Shown here: positions 44,264 to 52,621 of the stretch, piece after piece | Layout: each line of letters opens with the position of its first letter | How positions within the stretch are numbered: the stretch's first letter is position 1 | DNA from: Gemmatimonadales bacterium | GTDB lineage: Bacteria > Krumholzibacteriota > Krumholzibacteriia > LZORAL124-64-63 | Assembly: GCA_019038745.1 (NCBI GenBank) | Contig: JAHOYV010000032.1 | Span: 1-64,000, forward strand | DNA length: 64,000 nucleotides | Direction: 5' to 3' | The notes under the pieces: model-generated | The model's input: the letters and a program-made list of their open reading frames with translations, nothing else | What the model was told of the DNA's origin: nothing | The model's database searches: none | Made by a program: the position numbers and the translations under genes

Positions 44264-45337
44264 ATGCAATCGACCGTGGCCGTGGTTCTGGTTCGGCCCG
44301 AAACCATACTGGATGATTATCGACGGGTGATGGAATTGGCCGGGATCGATGCATCCTTATTTGACGATCGCCCGGCCTTGTTCGCTAGCCGTGATCGGAG
44401 TGGGTGGTTTCCCGGGGCAGGAACGCCGCCATGGCAATTGGAAGGGGTCTTGCGGGTTCTTGAAGGGACCCGGCCCGGGTGCGATGTCGGGACAGGACCA
44501 GACACGACGGATTCGGGTAATTCTCTTGGACAGTGGGATGTCGTGGCCTTGGATCTGAATGGGGGCGGTTTCCTGGATTCTACCGGAGGTTGGGCTTGGG
44601 AAGGTGTGCTGGCTAGAAACAGCGCTGTCCAGGCTTGCCCTTCGGGCTGGGTGGATTATCCGGTCCACCCACAGCGTCCCATGCCTTCGCTGGCTTCAGC
44701 CCTGCCTGGCGGGTTGGTGTTGCCGTCACCGCTGCAGGGCCGTCCGGTTCTCTTGATGCCTGTTCTCAGAATTCTTTCCGGCTGGCCCCTGGCCGGGTCG
44801 GTGGCCATGCTCCAGGGGCTGCACGGTAATCTTCGCCGCAAGCTTCAGGCCCCTTTGAGCGAGGTCCGGGCCGAGTGTGTGGCTCTTGCCCAGGAGGTGT
44901 TCCCAGTCATGGGGGCGGTAATGGACGCCACCTTGTGGGGTGTTTCAAGGGGTGGAGAATCTCAATCGGTTGCCAGGAATGTCCTGCTGGCTGGAACTGA
45001 TCCTGTTGCCGTTGATGCGGTTGCCGCCCGCCTGGCCGGCTTTGAACCGCGTAATATTCCATGGTTGCGCTTGTGTGGTGAGCGCAAGCTAGGCGCCGTG
45101 TCCAAGTCCGACATCAGTCTGGTTGGGTCACGGGAGTTGCAGGATCTTGACTTCCAGGTTTCGGCGGCCACTTTGGGCTCCAAAGGAACCAGTCTTTTGG
45201 AAATGCCCGGAGGAGGCTGGTTCTGGCGGACTTTTCGTAAACCACGGATACTCAAGAAGCACCGGGGCAGCCCCTGGGGCAGACTTTTTCAGGAATACAG
45301 TGAGAACCGGTCCGGCCCGGCCGAAAGTGGGATATAA
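44264..45337 (+). CDS. DUF362 domain protein
   Basis: A 357-residue protein with a DUF362-type C-terminal part: PVMGAVMDATLWG, SVARNVLLAGTDPVAVDAVAARLAG and NIPWLRLCGERKLG. The N-terminal part is only loosely related. DUF362 proteins often carry iron-sulfur ferredoxin domains, but no CxxCxxC cluster motif is visible here. ATG with GGGAG upstream; ispE begins 2 nt after its stop. The function of this family is not established. Confidence 0.7.
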   Translation: MQSTVAVVLVRPETILDDYRRVMELAGIDASLFDDRPALFASRDRSGWFPGAGTPPWQLEGVLRVLEGTRPGCDVGTGPDTTDSGNSLGQWDVVALDLNGGGFLDSTGGWAWEGVLARNSAVQACPSGWVDYPVHPQRPMPSLASALPGGLVLPSPLQGRPVLLMPVLRILSGWPLAGSVAMLQGLHGNLRRKLQAPLSEVRAECVALAQEVFPVMGAVMDATLWGVSRGGESQSVARNVLLAGTDPVAVDAVAARLAGFEPRNIPWLRLCGERKLGAVSKSDISLVGSRELQDLDFQVSAATLGSKGTSLLEMPGGGWFWRTFRKPRILKKHRGSPWGRLFQEYSENRSGPAESGI

Positions 45338-45339
45338 AA

Positions 45340-46272
45340 ATGGATTCCGAATTTACAAATGGAAAGAAGATCGTGAACCGGTCCGTTATTGCCCGTGCAC
45401 CGGCCAAGGTCAATCTTCATTTGGAAATTCTCCGGCAACGCCACGACGGATATCACGAGGTGGAAACCATCCTGCAGGCGGTTTCCCTGTTCGACGAAGT
45501 AAAGGTTACTCTGGCCGAACAATATGTCGGAGGGAAGTCGGATATTGAGGTTTCGGTAAGGCCGAAGGAAGTTGTTCCTGCTGACGAAACCAATCTTTGT
45601 TGGCAGGCTGCCGCTCATTTTTGTAGGGAAATGGGTCTCTCTGGGCGGTTATTGATCGAACTGGAAAAGAACATTCCCGTGGCCGCTGGGCTGGGAGGCG
45701 GTAGTAGCGACGCCGCCGCGGTCTTGATGTCATGCGACCGGCTTTTCGGCACTAATTTGGACTCCGCTGAATTGGAAAGACTCGGGACTCCTCTCGGGGC
45801 GGATGTTCCCTTTTTCATCAATGGAGGGACCGCTTTGGGCCGAGGCATCGGCACTCTCCTGATGCCTTTGCCCAGAATCAGGACCGGCCAATTCCTTATT
45901 GCCAAACCTGACTTGAAGTTACTGACAAATGAAGTCTATGGAAATTTGAAAATGGGATTGACAGTAAATGTCAGTAAAGTTAATATCGCCGTTATCAAGT
46001 CGATTCTGGCTAGGTTTCCGCAAACTGCATGGCCCGGCTTTAATCGGCTTGAAGAAGCGGTCTTGCCCCAGCAGCCGTTGTTGCAGCGATTGGTCCTGCA
46101 ATTGAGGGAGGAAGCCCCCGTTGCCATGCTGTCCGGCAGTGGGTCTGCGGTGGTTGCCGTATTTGGGGAGGGCGAAGATATTTCGGAGCTCAGGGAGGAT
46201 CTGGTTTCGGCCGGGTTGTTTGTTCGGGTTGTGGGGCCGCATACAACAGGTGTGCAAGTTGGCGATGGTTGA
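45340..46272 (+). CDS. ispE: 4-diphosphocytidyl-2-C-methyl-D-erythritol kinase
   Basis: A 310-residue GHMP kinase of the MEP isoprenoid pathway, phosphorylating the 2-hydroxyl of CDP-ME. ARAPAKVNLHLEIL, the ATP-binding loop PVAAGLGGGSSDAAAVL and a late AMLSGSGSAVVAVF are diagnostic. The ATG at 45340 has no strong ribosome-binding site; GTG 45373, with GGAAAG upstream, would also give a complete domain. It is followed by spoVG. Confidence 0.94.
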   Translation: MDSEFTNGKKIVNRSVIARAPAKVNLHLEILRQRHDGYHEVETILQAVSLFDEVKVTLAEQYVGGKSDIEVSVRPKEVVPADETNLCWQAAAHFCREMGLSGRLLIELEKNIPVAAGLGGGSSDAAAVLMSCDRLFGTNLDSAELERLGTPLGADVPFFINGGTALGRGIGTLLMPLPRIRTGQFLIAKPDLKLLTNEVYGNLKMGLTVNVSKVNIAVIKSILARFPQTAWPGFNRLEEAVLPQQPLLQRLVLQLREEAPVAMLSGSGSAVVAVFGEGEDISELREDLVSAGLFVRVVGPHTTGVQVGDG

Positions 46273-46325
46273 TCGCCCAACCTGTTTCCGACCCTGGTTG
46301 GAACTCGCTACGGAGAGGGAAAGCC

Positions 46326-46667
46326 TTGGAAATTTCTGAAATCCGCATCACCTTACGTGATGACAACAAACTGAAGGGGTTTGCCAGCATAACCCTGGAT
46401 AATGCTTTTGTGGTTAGGGGCCTGAAGATCATCGAGGGAGCTTCTGGTCTTTTCATTGCGATGCCGAGCCGCAAACGCCGGGACGGGACATTCCAGGATA
46501 TTGCTCACCCTATCAACATGGGGACCCGGGAGTGGATGGAAAACCAGGTGATTGCCGCCTATCGTCAGGAAATTCAGCGCGTGGAGAACGGGGAAATTCC
46601 TCCTCCGGCTAATCACGGCGACCTTGGCACCAGTGGCCATGGTTCCGAGATGGAAGAGAGTTTCTGA
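46326..46667 (+). CDS. spoVG: Septation protein SpoVG
   Basis: A 113-residue SpoVG. MEISEIRITLRDDNKLKGFASITLD begins the family, with GLKIIEGASGLFIAMPSRKR and FQDIAHPIN following; the tail is short and acidic. Known SpoVG proteins bind DNA or RNA and act as global regulators. The TTG at 46326 has GGAGAGGGAAAG upstream; the longer frame starts inside ispE and is not supported. It precedes tRNA-Gln and prs. Confidence 0.95.
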   Translation: MEISEIRITLRDDNKLKGFASITLDNAFVVRGLKIIEGASGLFIAMPSRKRRDGTFQDIAHPINMGTREWMENQVIAAYRQEIQRVENGEIPPPANHGDLGTSGHGSEMEESF

Positions 46668-46681
46668 CCACCTTTTCTGAC

Positions 46682-46756
46682 TGGGGCGTCGTCAAGTGGC
46701 AAGACACATGGTTTTGGTCCATGCATTCGCAGGTTCGAATCCTGCCGCCCCAGCCA
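46682..46756 (+). tRNA. tRNA-Gln (anticodon TTG)
   Basis: A 75-nt tRNA: acceptor TGGGGCG with CGCCCCA, anticodon loop TTTTGGT (TTG), T-arm with GGTTCGAATCC and an encoded GCCA. It lies between spoVG and prs. MnmA, encoded at 14724, normally modifies it. Confidence 0.95.
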
Positions 46757-46898
46757 GTATCGGCTTACCGTTTTCCCCCCACACCCTCAACCTACTCGAT
46801 TTCTCCCTGATTTTTTTCCGTTGATTTTCTCTGCGCGTTTTCTCAGATTAGGCACTCGTCCCCGGAGATCCGCCGGCCCAGAGCAAAGGAATGAACCC

Positions 46899-47837
46899 AT
46901 GAGCAGAGAACTGGTTTTGATCGGTGGGAATTCCCACAACGCCATGGCAGAACTCATAGCCGAGAACCTTGGCATCAAGCTTACCGAAGTGGAGGCCAGC
47001 CGCTTCTCGGATGGAGAGATCCATATCCAGATCAAAGAGAATATCAGGGGTACGGACGTTTTTATTGTACAGTCGACGATGCCTCCGGCGGAAAATATTC
47101 TGGAGCTTTTGTTGATCCTGGACGCAGTTAAGAGGGCCTCCTGCCAGCGGGTAACCGCGGTGATTCCGTACTTCGGTTACGCCAGGCAGGATCGCAAGGA
47201 CCAGCCCCGCGTTCCGATCGGGGCCCGCCTGATGGCCAACCTGATCACCAAGGCCGGGGCCGACAGGGTTCTTACCATCGATCTTCATGCTCCCCAAATT
47301 CAAGGATTTTTCGATATTCCCCTGGATCACCTCTATTCCGCGCCGGTACTGCTCAAGCATTTCGAGGATTTCCCGCGGGAGAACCTGGCGGTTGTGGCTC
47401 CCGACGTGGGCTCCATCAAGATGACGCGGGCTTTCGCCAAGCGTTTGGGGGCTAATCTGGCGATTATCGACAAGAGGAGACCGGAGCCCAACAAGGCCGA
47501 GGTGATGAATTTCATCGGGGATGTCAAAGGCATGGACGTGGTGATCTTCGACGACATGATCGACACGGCGGGCACTCTTACCGATGCGGCCCGCGCCTGC
47601 ATAGAGGATCAAGGCGCTCTATCGGTTACCGCCTGCTGTACTCATCCCGTTTTGTCTGGTCAGGCCCTTGAGCTGCTTAATGCTTCGCCCATCAAGGAAA
47701 TCGTCGTCAGCAACACAATCCCCTTCGAACGTTTTGACGATTGTCCGAAGATCAAGGTGCTGGACATGGCTCCCCTGCTGGCCGATGCCATTGACCGGAT
47801 CCATCAGGAAAAAACGGTCAGCGCCCTGTTTCTGTAG
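46899..47837 (+). CDS. prs: Ribose-phosphate pyrophosphokinase
   Basis: A 312-residue PRPP synthase making 5-phosphoribosyl 1-diphosphate from ribose 5-phosphate and ATP. FSDGEIHIQIKENIRG, YFGYARQDRK, the flexible loop, DLHAPQIQGFFD, VVAPDVGSIK and the PRPP-binding VVIFDDMIDTAGT are all present. ATG 46899 has AAAGGA upstream, and the longer frame lacks one. TTGATT-17-CAGATT (46821-46849) is a weak possible promoter. Its stop overlaps the rlmG start by 1 nt. Confidence 0.98.
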   Translation: MSRELVLIGGNSHNAMAELIAENLGIKLTEVEASRFSDGEIHIQIKENIRGTDVFIVQSTMPPAENILELLLILDAVKRASCQRVTAVIPYFGYARQDRKDQPRVPIGARLMANLITKAGADRVLTIDLHAPQIQGFFDIPLDHLYSAPVLLKHFEDFPRENLAVVAPDVGSIKMTRAFAKRLGANLAIIDKRRPEPNKAEVMNFIGDVKGMDVVIFDDMIDTAGTLTDAARACIEDQGALSVTACCTHPVLSGQALELLNASPIKEIVVSNTIPFERFDDCPKIKVLDMAPLLADAIDRIHQEKTVSALFL

Positions 47838-49003
47838 TGGAGACTCTTCACCTAGCCGACCGATCTCTGCGCCTGGAGCGAATGCCTCTGCGTCAGGACG
47901 ATCGTCTGCGGGCGTGGGATTCCGCTGATGAATACCTTTTGCAACAATGCAGGGAAAATCCCGCGGCCCGTTCAGATCATGCAACTCTGATCGTCAACGA
48001 TTCCTTCGGTGCCTTGGCCACCGCCCTGGCTTCGGTTTTCCCCGAGCAACGGATAACCAGTTGGAGTGATTCCCACCTGGGTGAGCTGGCTCTGGCCCAC
48101 AATCTCAGTCTGAACGGGTTGCCGAGGGATTCCGTGGAATTTTTGCCAGGGGATCGGGATCCGGCCGGGCCGGTAGACCTGGTTCTGATGAAATTTCCCA
48201 AATCCATGGTTTGGTGGGAAGATCTTCTGCTTCGTCTCAGACCCGCTCTGACCGCTGAAACCACGATTATCAGCGGCGGTATGATCAAGCACAGTCCGGC
48301 CCGTGCCTTCCAACTGCTGGAGACGGTGCTGGGTCCTACAAAAACTTCCCGGGGTTGGAAGAAGGCGCGCCTGGCCCACACCCGTTTTGATCCTGACCTG
48401 AGCCTTTCGCCGGGTTTGCCCCCTGCGGTTTTCGACCTGGAGGAGTTCGGGTTGAGCCTGCTTGGGGGGTCCAATGTCTTTTCCCGCGGTAGGCTGGACC
48501 TGGGTACACGGGTACTGTTGGAGTATCTTCCGGCCACGGATGAACCATTGAAGATCGCCGACCTTGGCTGCGGCAACGGCGTACTGGCCCTGGCTCTGGC
48601 CCGCAACTGTCCCAACGCGGCCATTCTGGGCCTGGACGAGTCCTATCAGGCCGTAGCCAGTGCCCGGCAGAACGCTGTCCGGGCCGGTTTGGTAGGAAAG
48701 GGGGTTGGGGAAAGGTTGAGATTCGAGGTGTCCGCCGGGTTGGACCCGGCCGAAGCCGAGAGTCTGGATCTTGTGGTCTGCAACCCGCCCTTCCACCAGG
48801 GACAGAATCGGGGAGATCAGATCGCGTGGGAAATGTTTGTGCAAGCCAAGCGGTCATTACGGCCCGGCGGCAGGCTTTACGTTGTGGGCAATCGCCACTT
48901 GGGATATCACTTGAAACTTAAACGACTGTTTTCCAGCTGCGAGTCGCTCGCCGCGCATCCCAAGTTCGTGGTACTACGCGCGTCCAGGTTCTCGGACCAA
49001 TAG
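47837..49003 (+). CDS. rlmG: 23S rRNA guanine-N2 methyltransferase (RlmG-like)
   Basis: A 388-residue two-domain methyltransferase. The N-terminal substrate-binding half has LRAWDSADEYLLQQ, VNDSFGALATALA and VLGPTKTSRGWKKARL, and the C-terminal Rossmann half has ANVFSR-like SNVFSRGRLDLGTRVL, IADLGCGNGVLALAL and VVCNPPFHQ (catalytic NPPF), then YVVGNRHLGYHLKLK. These agree closely with E. coli RlmG (G1835 of 23S rRNA), including the RNHRH-like segment. Start GTG shares one base with the prs stop. RsmC is the alternative, less likely. Confidence 0.85.
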   Translation: METLHLADRSLRLERMPLRQDDRLRAWDSADEYLLQQCRENPAARSDHATLIVNDSFGALATALASVFPEQRITSWSDSHLGELALAHNLSLNGLPRDSVEFLPGDRDPAGPVDLVLMKFPKSMVWWEDLLLRLRPALTAETTIISGGMIKHSPARAFQLLETVLGPTKTSRGWKKARLAHTRFDPDLSLSPGLPPAVFDLEEFGLSLLGGSNVFSRGRLDLGTRVLLEYLPATDEPLKIADLGCGNGVLALALARNCPNAAILGLDESYQAVASARQNAVRAGLVGKGVGERLRFEVSAGLDPAEAESLDLVVCNPPFHQGQNRGDQIAWEMFVQAKRSLRPGGRLYVVGNRHLGYHLKLKRLFSSCESLAAHPKFVVLRASRFSDQ

Positions 49004-49264
49004 TGAACCACCGCAAAGCGCCGGGATAGCAACGAGTGGTATATCTTGGGTTTTCACCTTCGGGTTGACATATCTTGGCATAAGTATTTGTTTGAGCGTT
49101 GCATATCGGGGTGATCCCGCCGAAGGCCCGGAGTAGCTCTCCCAAGTGGTCGGCCGGGAGCGGATCGTCCAGCAGGCCATTGTGCCAGAAGGTTTCTTGT
49201 CGCTACAGCGCGTCGAGCCCTTTTTTCGGCCGTTTCGACGGTCAGTTTTTCAGGAGTTGGAGTT

Positions 49265-49963
49265 ATGGGTCTCATTAATCTGGATGTTTTTCCCCGGTCC
49301 ACCAAGGGAAAGAATGCCAATCGGCGTAGCCGCGCGGCCGGCAGAATTCCTGCCGTGATCTACGGCCAAGACCGGAACAGCGAGAACATCGAACTGGATT
49401 TACACGAATTCCAGAAGGTGTTGAACAAACTCTCCGGTAGCAGCGCGATCTTTGCTCTCAAGGAGGAAGGCGTTGAGGATGGTGCCATCGCCCTGTTGAA
49501 GGAATTGCAGACTAATCCTGTGAACGATGATGTTCTGCACGTGGATTTGTTTGAAATTCCCCGGGGTGTGGATGTCACGGTCTCGGTTATTATTCAGATA
49601 GTGGGTATGAACGAGACGGTTAAGACCGGTGAAGGCTCGGTTGCCCAATCCCTGAACGAGGTCGAAATCAGCTGTCGTCCCAGCCAGCTACCCGATTTCA
49701 TCGAAGTGGATATTTCCGAACTGAACTTGAACGACAAGATATTCGTTCGGGACCTCCAAACGCCTGTCGGTGAGATTGTTTCCGATCCTGAGATCCTGGT
49801 GCTGAACATCAAGCCTCCCATGGCGATAGTAGAAGAAGTGGTTGAAGAGGATCTGGAAGGTGCCGAAGGTGAAGAAGGCGCCGAAGGTGAAGAAGGTGCC
49901 GAGGATAAGACCGAGGACGGAAAAGACACCAAGGACGGAAAAGACACCAAGGACAGGGACTAA
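49265..49963 (+). CDS. rplY: 50S ribosomal protein L25 / general stress protein Ctc
   Basis: A 232-residue L25/Ctc protein: N-terminal 5S-rRNA-binding domain (residues 1-95, RSRAAGRIPAVIYG, ALLKELQTNPVNDDVLHVDLFEI) and a C-terminal TL5-like domain (QSLNEVEISCRPSQLPDFIEVDISEL). The last 45 residues are an acidic, low-complexity tail made of 18-nt DNA repeats. ATG with GGAGTTGGAGTT upstream. In the preceding 261-bp gap there is a perfect TTGACA at 49065-49070, but no good -10. It is followed by pth. Confidence 0.95.
   Translation: MGLINLDVFPRSTKGKNANRRSRAAGRIPAVIYGQDRNSENIELDLHEFQKVLNKLSGSSAIFALKEEGVEDGAIALLKELQTNPVNDDVLHVDLFEIPRGVDVTVSVIIQIVGMNETVKTGEGSVAQSLNEVEISCRPSQLPDFIEVDISELNLNDKIFVRDLQTPVGEIVSDPEILVLNIKPPMAIVEEVVEEDLEGAEGEEGAEGEEGAEDKTEDGKDTKDGKDTKDRD
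49862..49951 (+). repeat. Two pairs of 18-nt tandem repeats in rplY
   Basis: The unit at 49862-49879, encoding AEGEEG, repeats at 49880-49897. A second unit at 49916-49933, encoding DGKDTK, repeats at 49934-49951. The copies are identical or nearly so at the DNA level, so slipped-strand length change is likely. All units are multiples of three and keep the frame open. Confidence 0.85.
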
Positions 49964-50031
49964 CCGCTCCTTCTCCCTGGAGGAGATGGTTGGGTCCGGT
50001 TCGGTATATGGTTCCAGGAAGAGGTGGGCCC

Positions 50032-50667
50032 GTGGCCGCCGAGAATACTTTCTTGATTGTGGGGCTGGGAAATCCCGGCCCCAACTACGTTGGGCACCGT
50101 CACAATATAGGGTTCCAGGTCGTCGAACATTTGGCCGCCCGCTTCGGAATTGCCTTTGCCGATATTGATTCAGTTTGTGAACAGGCGACCCTGAATAGCG
50201 AGGATCGGACCCTGATCCTCCTCAAACCTCAACTGTACATGAATTGTAGCGGGGAGGCTCTTCTGGACTGGAGCCGACGGCGGGGAATCGAACTGACTGG
50301 TTCTACCGACCCGGAGTCCCAGGGGTTCCGACCCTTAGTGGTTTGCGACGACTTATCGCTGCCGCTTGGCTCACTGCGATTGCGTGCGCGGGGTAGTAGT
50401 GGGGGGCAGAACGGTTTGGATTCGGTGATTCAGGCTCTTGGAGGGCAGGAATTGCCTCGCTTGCGACTGGGCATCGCCGGTGGTGATGGATCCGTGCCTC
50501 CCGGTGAATGGTCGGAATATGTCCTGAGCCCGTTTTTGCCCGAGGAGAAAGAACAGGTCGGCGATCAGGTGGATCAGGCAATTCAGGCCTTGGAGTGCGT
50601 TCTGGATCTGGGCGTGAACCAGGCTGCTTCACGGTTCAACCGCAGAATCCTGCCGGACGCCGAATAA
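50032..50667 (+). CDS. pth: Peptidyl-tRNA hydrolase
   Basis: A 211-residue hydrolase that releases peptides from peptidyl-tRNA. Catalytic-site residues: Asn in LIVGLGNPG (about residue 13), His in VGHRHNIGF (about 24) and Asp in VVCDDLSLPLG (about 108); LLKPQLYMNCSGEAL also fits. The GTG at 50032 has AAGAGGTG upstream and gives the standard short N-terminus; frames from 49990 and 50008 add 14 or 8 atypical residues. It sits directly after rplY, as in the classic ctc-pth pair. Confidence 0.95.
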   Translation: MAAENTFLIVGLGNPGPNYVGHRHNIGFQVVEHLAARFGIAFADIDSVCEQATLNSEDRTLILLKPQLYMNCSGEALLDWSRRRGIELTGSTDPESQGFRPLVVCDDLSLPLGSLRLRARGSSGGQNGLDSVIQALGGQELPRLRLGIAGGDGSVPPGEWSEYVLSPFLPEEKEQVGDQVDQAIQALECVLDLGVNQAASRFNRRILPDAE

Positions 50668-50686
50668 GGGTGGCAGGGGGTTTTCC

Positions 50687-50715
50687 TTGCGTTAGCTCCG
50701 GTGGTGGGATATATT
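50687..50715 (+). promoter_or_regulatory. Promoter of the rpsF operon
   Basis: TTGCGT (50687-50692), a 17-nt spacer and TATATT (50710-50715, 5 of 6). The predicted transcription start near 50722 is at the beginning of the structured leader. Confidence 0.6.
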
Positions 50716-50720
50716 GCCCG

Positions 50721-50787
50721 CTGCTGTGAAATGCAGTAACCCCGGATTTTCCGGGAAAATAATCCAGTCGCAAGGCTGGAATTCACA
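50721..50787 (+). promoter_or_regulatory. Structured 5' leader of rpsF (candidate S6/S18 autoregulatory RNA)
   Basis: Three pairings can be read: TGTGAA (50725-50730) with TTCACA (50782-50787), closing CCCGGA-TTT-TCCGGG (50741-50755) and CCAGTC-GCAA-GGCTGG (50764-50779), whose loop is a GNRA tetraloop. CTGC with GCAG (50721-50736) is a competing hairpin whose loop contains TGTGAAAT, so a pseudoknot is possible. Autoregulation of rpsF operons by S6:S18 binding to the leader is established in other bacteria; the match to that motif is not proven. Confidence 0.5.
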
Positions 50788-50880
50788 TCCCTACTCTGGC
50801 TGACTCGTTGAACTGCACGCGCTGTTTGTTTCGACGGGAATAAAGACCAGGGTCGATCTGTCCGGAGGGAGGTGTTACCA

Positions 50881-51252
50881 GTGAAAAAATACGAACTCAT
50901 CTTTATCTTGAAGGCTGACCAGCCCGAGAGCGAGATGGAATCCCGCGTGGCCAAGGTCAAGGATATCCTGACCGGGTACGAGGGCGAAATCACCCAGGAA
51001 AACCACTGGGGCGTGCGTCGTCTAGCCTATGAAATCCAGCATGAGAACAAGGGGAACTACATGTTCCTCAAGTTCCGGAGCAATGGCGAGGCCATCACCG
51101 AGCTCGACAAACAGTTCCGTCTGGATGATCAGGTCCTGCGTCATCTGATCGTTGTCGACGAGGAGTGGGAAGACAGGAACCGCGCGGCCCGGCTCAAGCG
51201 GCAACAGGATTCCGCGAAGAGTGCTCCTGTGCAGGCTCCCGTCGCCGAGTGA
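50881..51252 (+). CDS. rpsF: 30S ribosomal protein S6
   Basis: A 123-residue S6. KKYELIFILKADQPE at the N-terminus, GVRRLAYEIQHENKGNYMFLKF and a C-terminal LDDQVLRHLIVVDEE are typical. The GTG at 50881 has GGGAGG 8 nt upstream; GTG 50872 is a longer alternative. It leads the rpsF-rpsR-DUF2232-rplI operon, without the ssb gene that usually separates rpsF from rpsR. Confidence 0.97.
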   Translation: MKKYELIFILKADQPESEMESRVAKVKDILTGYEGEITQENHWGVRRLAYEIQHENKGNYMFLKFRSNGEAITELDKQFRLDDQVLRHLIVVDEEWEDRNRAARLKRQQDSAKSAPVQAPVAE

Positions 51253-51337
51253 AGCCGTTGAATTTCTGAATAATTTGACCTGACCTGACGTCGGGTGGGA
51301 ATACTCCCGCCGGCGCGATCCAGAAAAGGAGGATCCG

Positions 51338-51604
51338 ATGGCGCGCAAGAACCTTCGGATCAAGAAGAAGAAAAAGAACAGAAGGCATGGCAAGCCCAAG
51401 GTCTGCTATTTCAGCAAGACCGGAATGATCGCCATCGATTACAAGGACGGGGAATTCCTGCGCCGTTTCGTTACGGAGCGTGGCAAGATTGCTCCTCGAC
51501 GCAACACGGGGACCGTTCCCAAGTACCAACGTCCGCTGGCCGTAGCCATCAAGAGGGCGAGGCACTTGGCCTTGTTGCCGTTCGTCAAGGAATACTACAG
51601 GTAA
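51338..51604 (+). CDS. rpsR: 30S ribosomal protein S18
   Basis: An 88-residue S18 that pairs with S6 on the 30S platform. [46 protein letters not shown] and ALLPFV identify it. The N-terminus has an extended basic run (KKKKKNRR). The ATG has AAAAGGAGG upstream. Confidence 0.98.
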   Translation: MARKNLRIKKKKKNRRHGKPKVCYFSKTGMIAIDYKDGEFLRRFVTERGKIAPRRNTGTVPKYQRPLAVAIKRARHLALLPFVKEYYR

Positions 51605-51610
51605 TCTGAA

Positions 51611-52609
51611 GTGTTCGGTTTGGGAAATTCCTGGCGTGTTGCCTTTCCGCCATTATTGGCCGGGGTGGTCACTGGACTGCTCACGTTGGCAACTGTCCAG
51701 GTTCCGGAGGAACTGGATCCGACGGGAGGTTCAGCGGGTTGGATAATATCCTTTCTGCTGGTTTTTCCCTTCATGATTTCGTCCCTCTGGGGATGGGCCC
51801 TGTTGGCGGGAAGAACTCGCCGGTTGGTCCTAATCGTTGCCGGTGGCCTTCTGATCATATTCCTGATGGTGTTGCCACGGGATATTGCTTGGCAGGTGGG
51901 TGGTAATATGGCGGCGGGATTGGCAGCAGGTCTGGCTCTTGGAATGCGATGGCGTCTGGATGCCGGTTTGTTGGCGGTTACGCTTTGTTTGGCACCGGTC
52001 CTGATCTGGTCGGCTTTTAAAGTCCCGGTTCGGGAAAACCTCGACGTTTTTCGGAGTGCAACTCTGGAAAGCATGGAGGAAACCCTATGGCAAGGGTTGG
52101 GTGAATCCGAACTCGGACAGGTTCGACAGAGAGAAGAGGCCCGCCTGGAAGAGGCGATCGGGGTGATGGAGAGAATTTTTCCGTCCCTGTTGGTGGTGGG
52201 GGTTCTCGGTCAGTCCGGTTTGATCCTGCTGTTGGTTGCCTGGCTGGCCAGGTTGTCCGGGGGAGCGCCCGGGTTGCGGAGTGTCGGATCCTTTACGGGA
52301 TGGCGACTGCCCTTTTACCTGGTCTGGGTCCTGGTGCTGGGAATGGGTCTTCTTTTGACCCGGTTGCCATACCTGGCCACGTCGGGGCTGAACCTGGTCC
52401 TGGTAGCTGGAATGTTGATCAGCTTACAGGGTTTGGCCGTGCAGACATTTTTTACTTCGCGCATCTTGCCGGGACCCGTGCAGGTGATTTTCTGGCTGAT
52501 CATGGGGATGCCCTTGGTCCTCATGTTGCTGGTTACTTCGCTGGTTCTTGGATTGGCTGATCAATGGGTGGACATGAGGCGCCGATATCTGGCGCGTGAG
52601 ATTGAGTAA
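51611..52609 (+). CDS. DUF2232 (YybS-like) membrane protein
   Basis: A 332-residue integral membrane protein with about eight hydrophobic helices. The N-terminal helices occupy residues 9-135, a charged soluble helix (EETLWQGLGESELGQVRQREEARLEEAI, about 155-183) follows and more helices end with a basic tail. DUF2232 genes regularly lie between rpsR and rplI, as here. GTG start 6 nt after rpsR; no strong ribosome-binding site, so translational coupling is likely. Function unknown. Confidence 0.8.
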   Translation: MFGLGNSWRVAFPPLLAGVVTGLLTLATVQVPEELDPTGGSAGWIISFLLVFPFMISSLWGWALLAGRTRRLVLIVAGGLLIIFLMVLPRDIAWQVGGNMAAGLAAGLALGMRWRLDAGLLAVTLCLAPVLIWSAFKVPVRENLDVFRSATLESMEETLWQGLGESELGQVRQREEARLEEAIGVMERIFPSLLVVGVLGQSGLILLLVAWLARLSGGAPGLRSVGSFTGWRLPFYLVWVLVLGMGLLLTRLPYLATSGLNLVLVAGMLISLQGLAVQTFFTSRILPGPVQVIFWLIMGMPLVLMLLVTSLVLGLADQWVDMRRRYLAREIE

Positions 52610-52621
52610 AGGTGGTTTGAG

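Noticed and set aside
49065-49093. Promoter before rplY
   Set aside because: TTGACA is perfect, but no hexamer at 15-19 nt spacing resembles TATAAT well enough to call the site.
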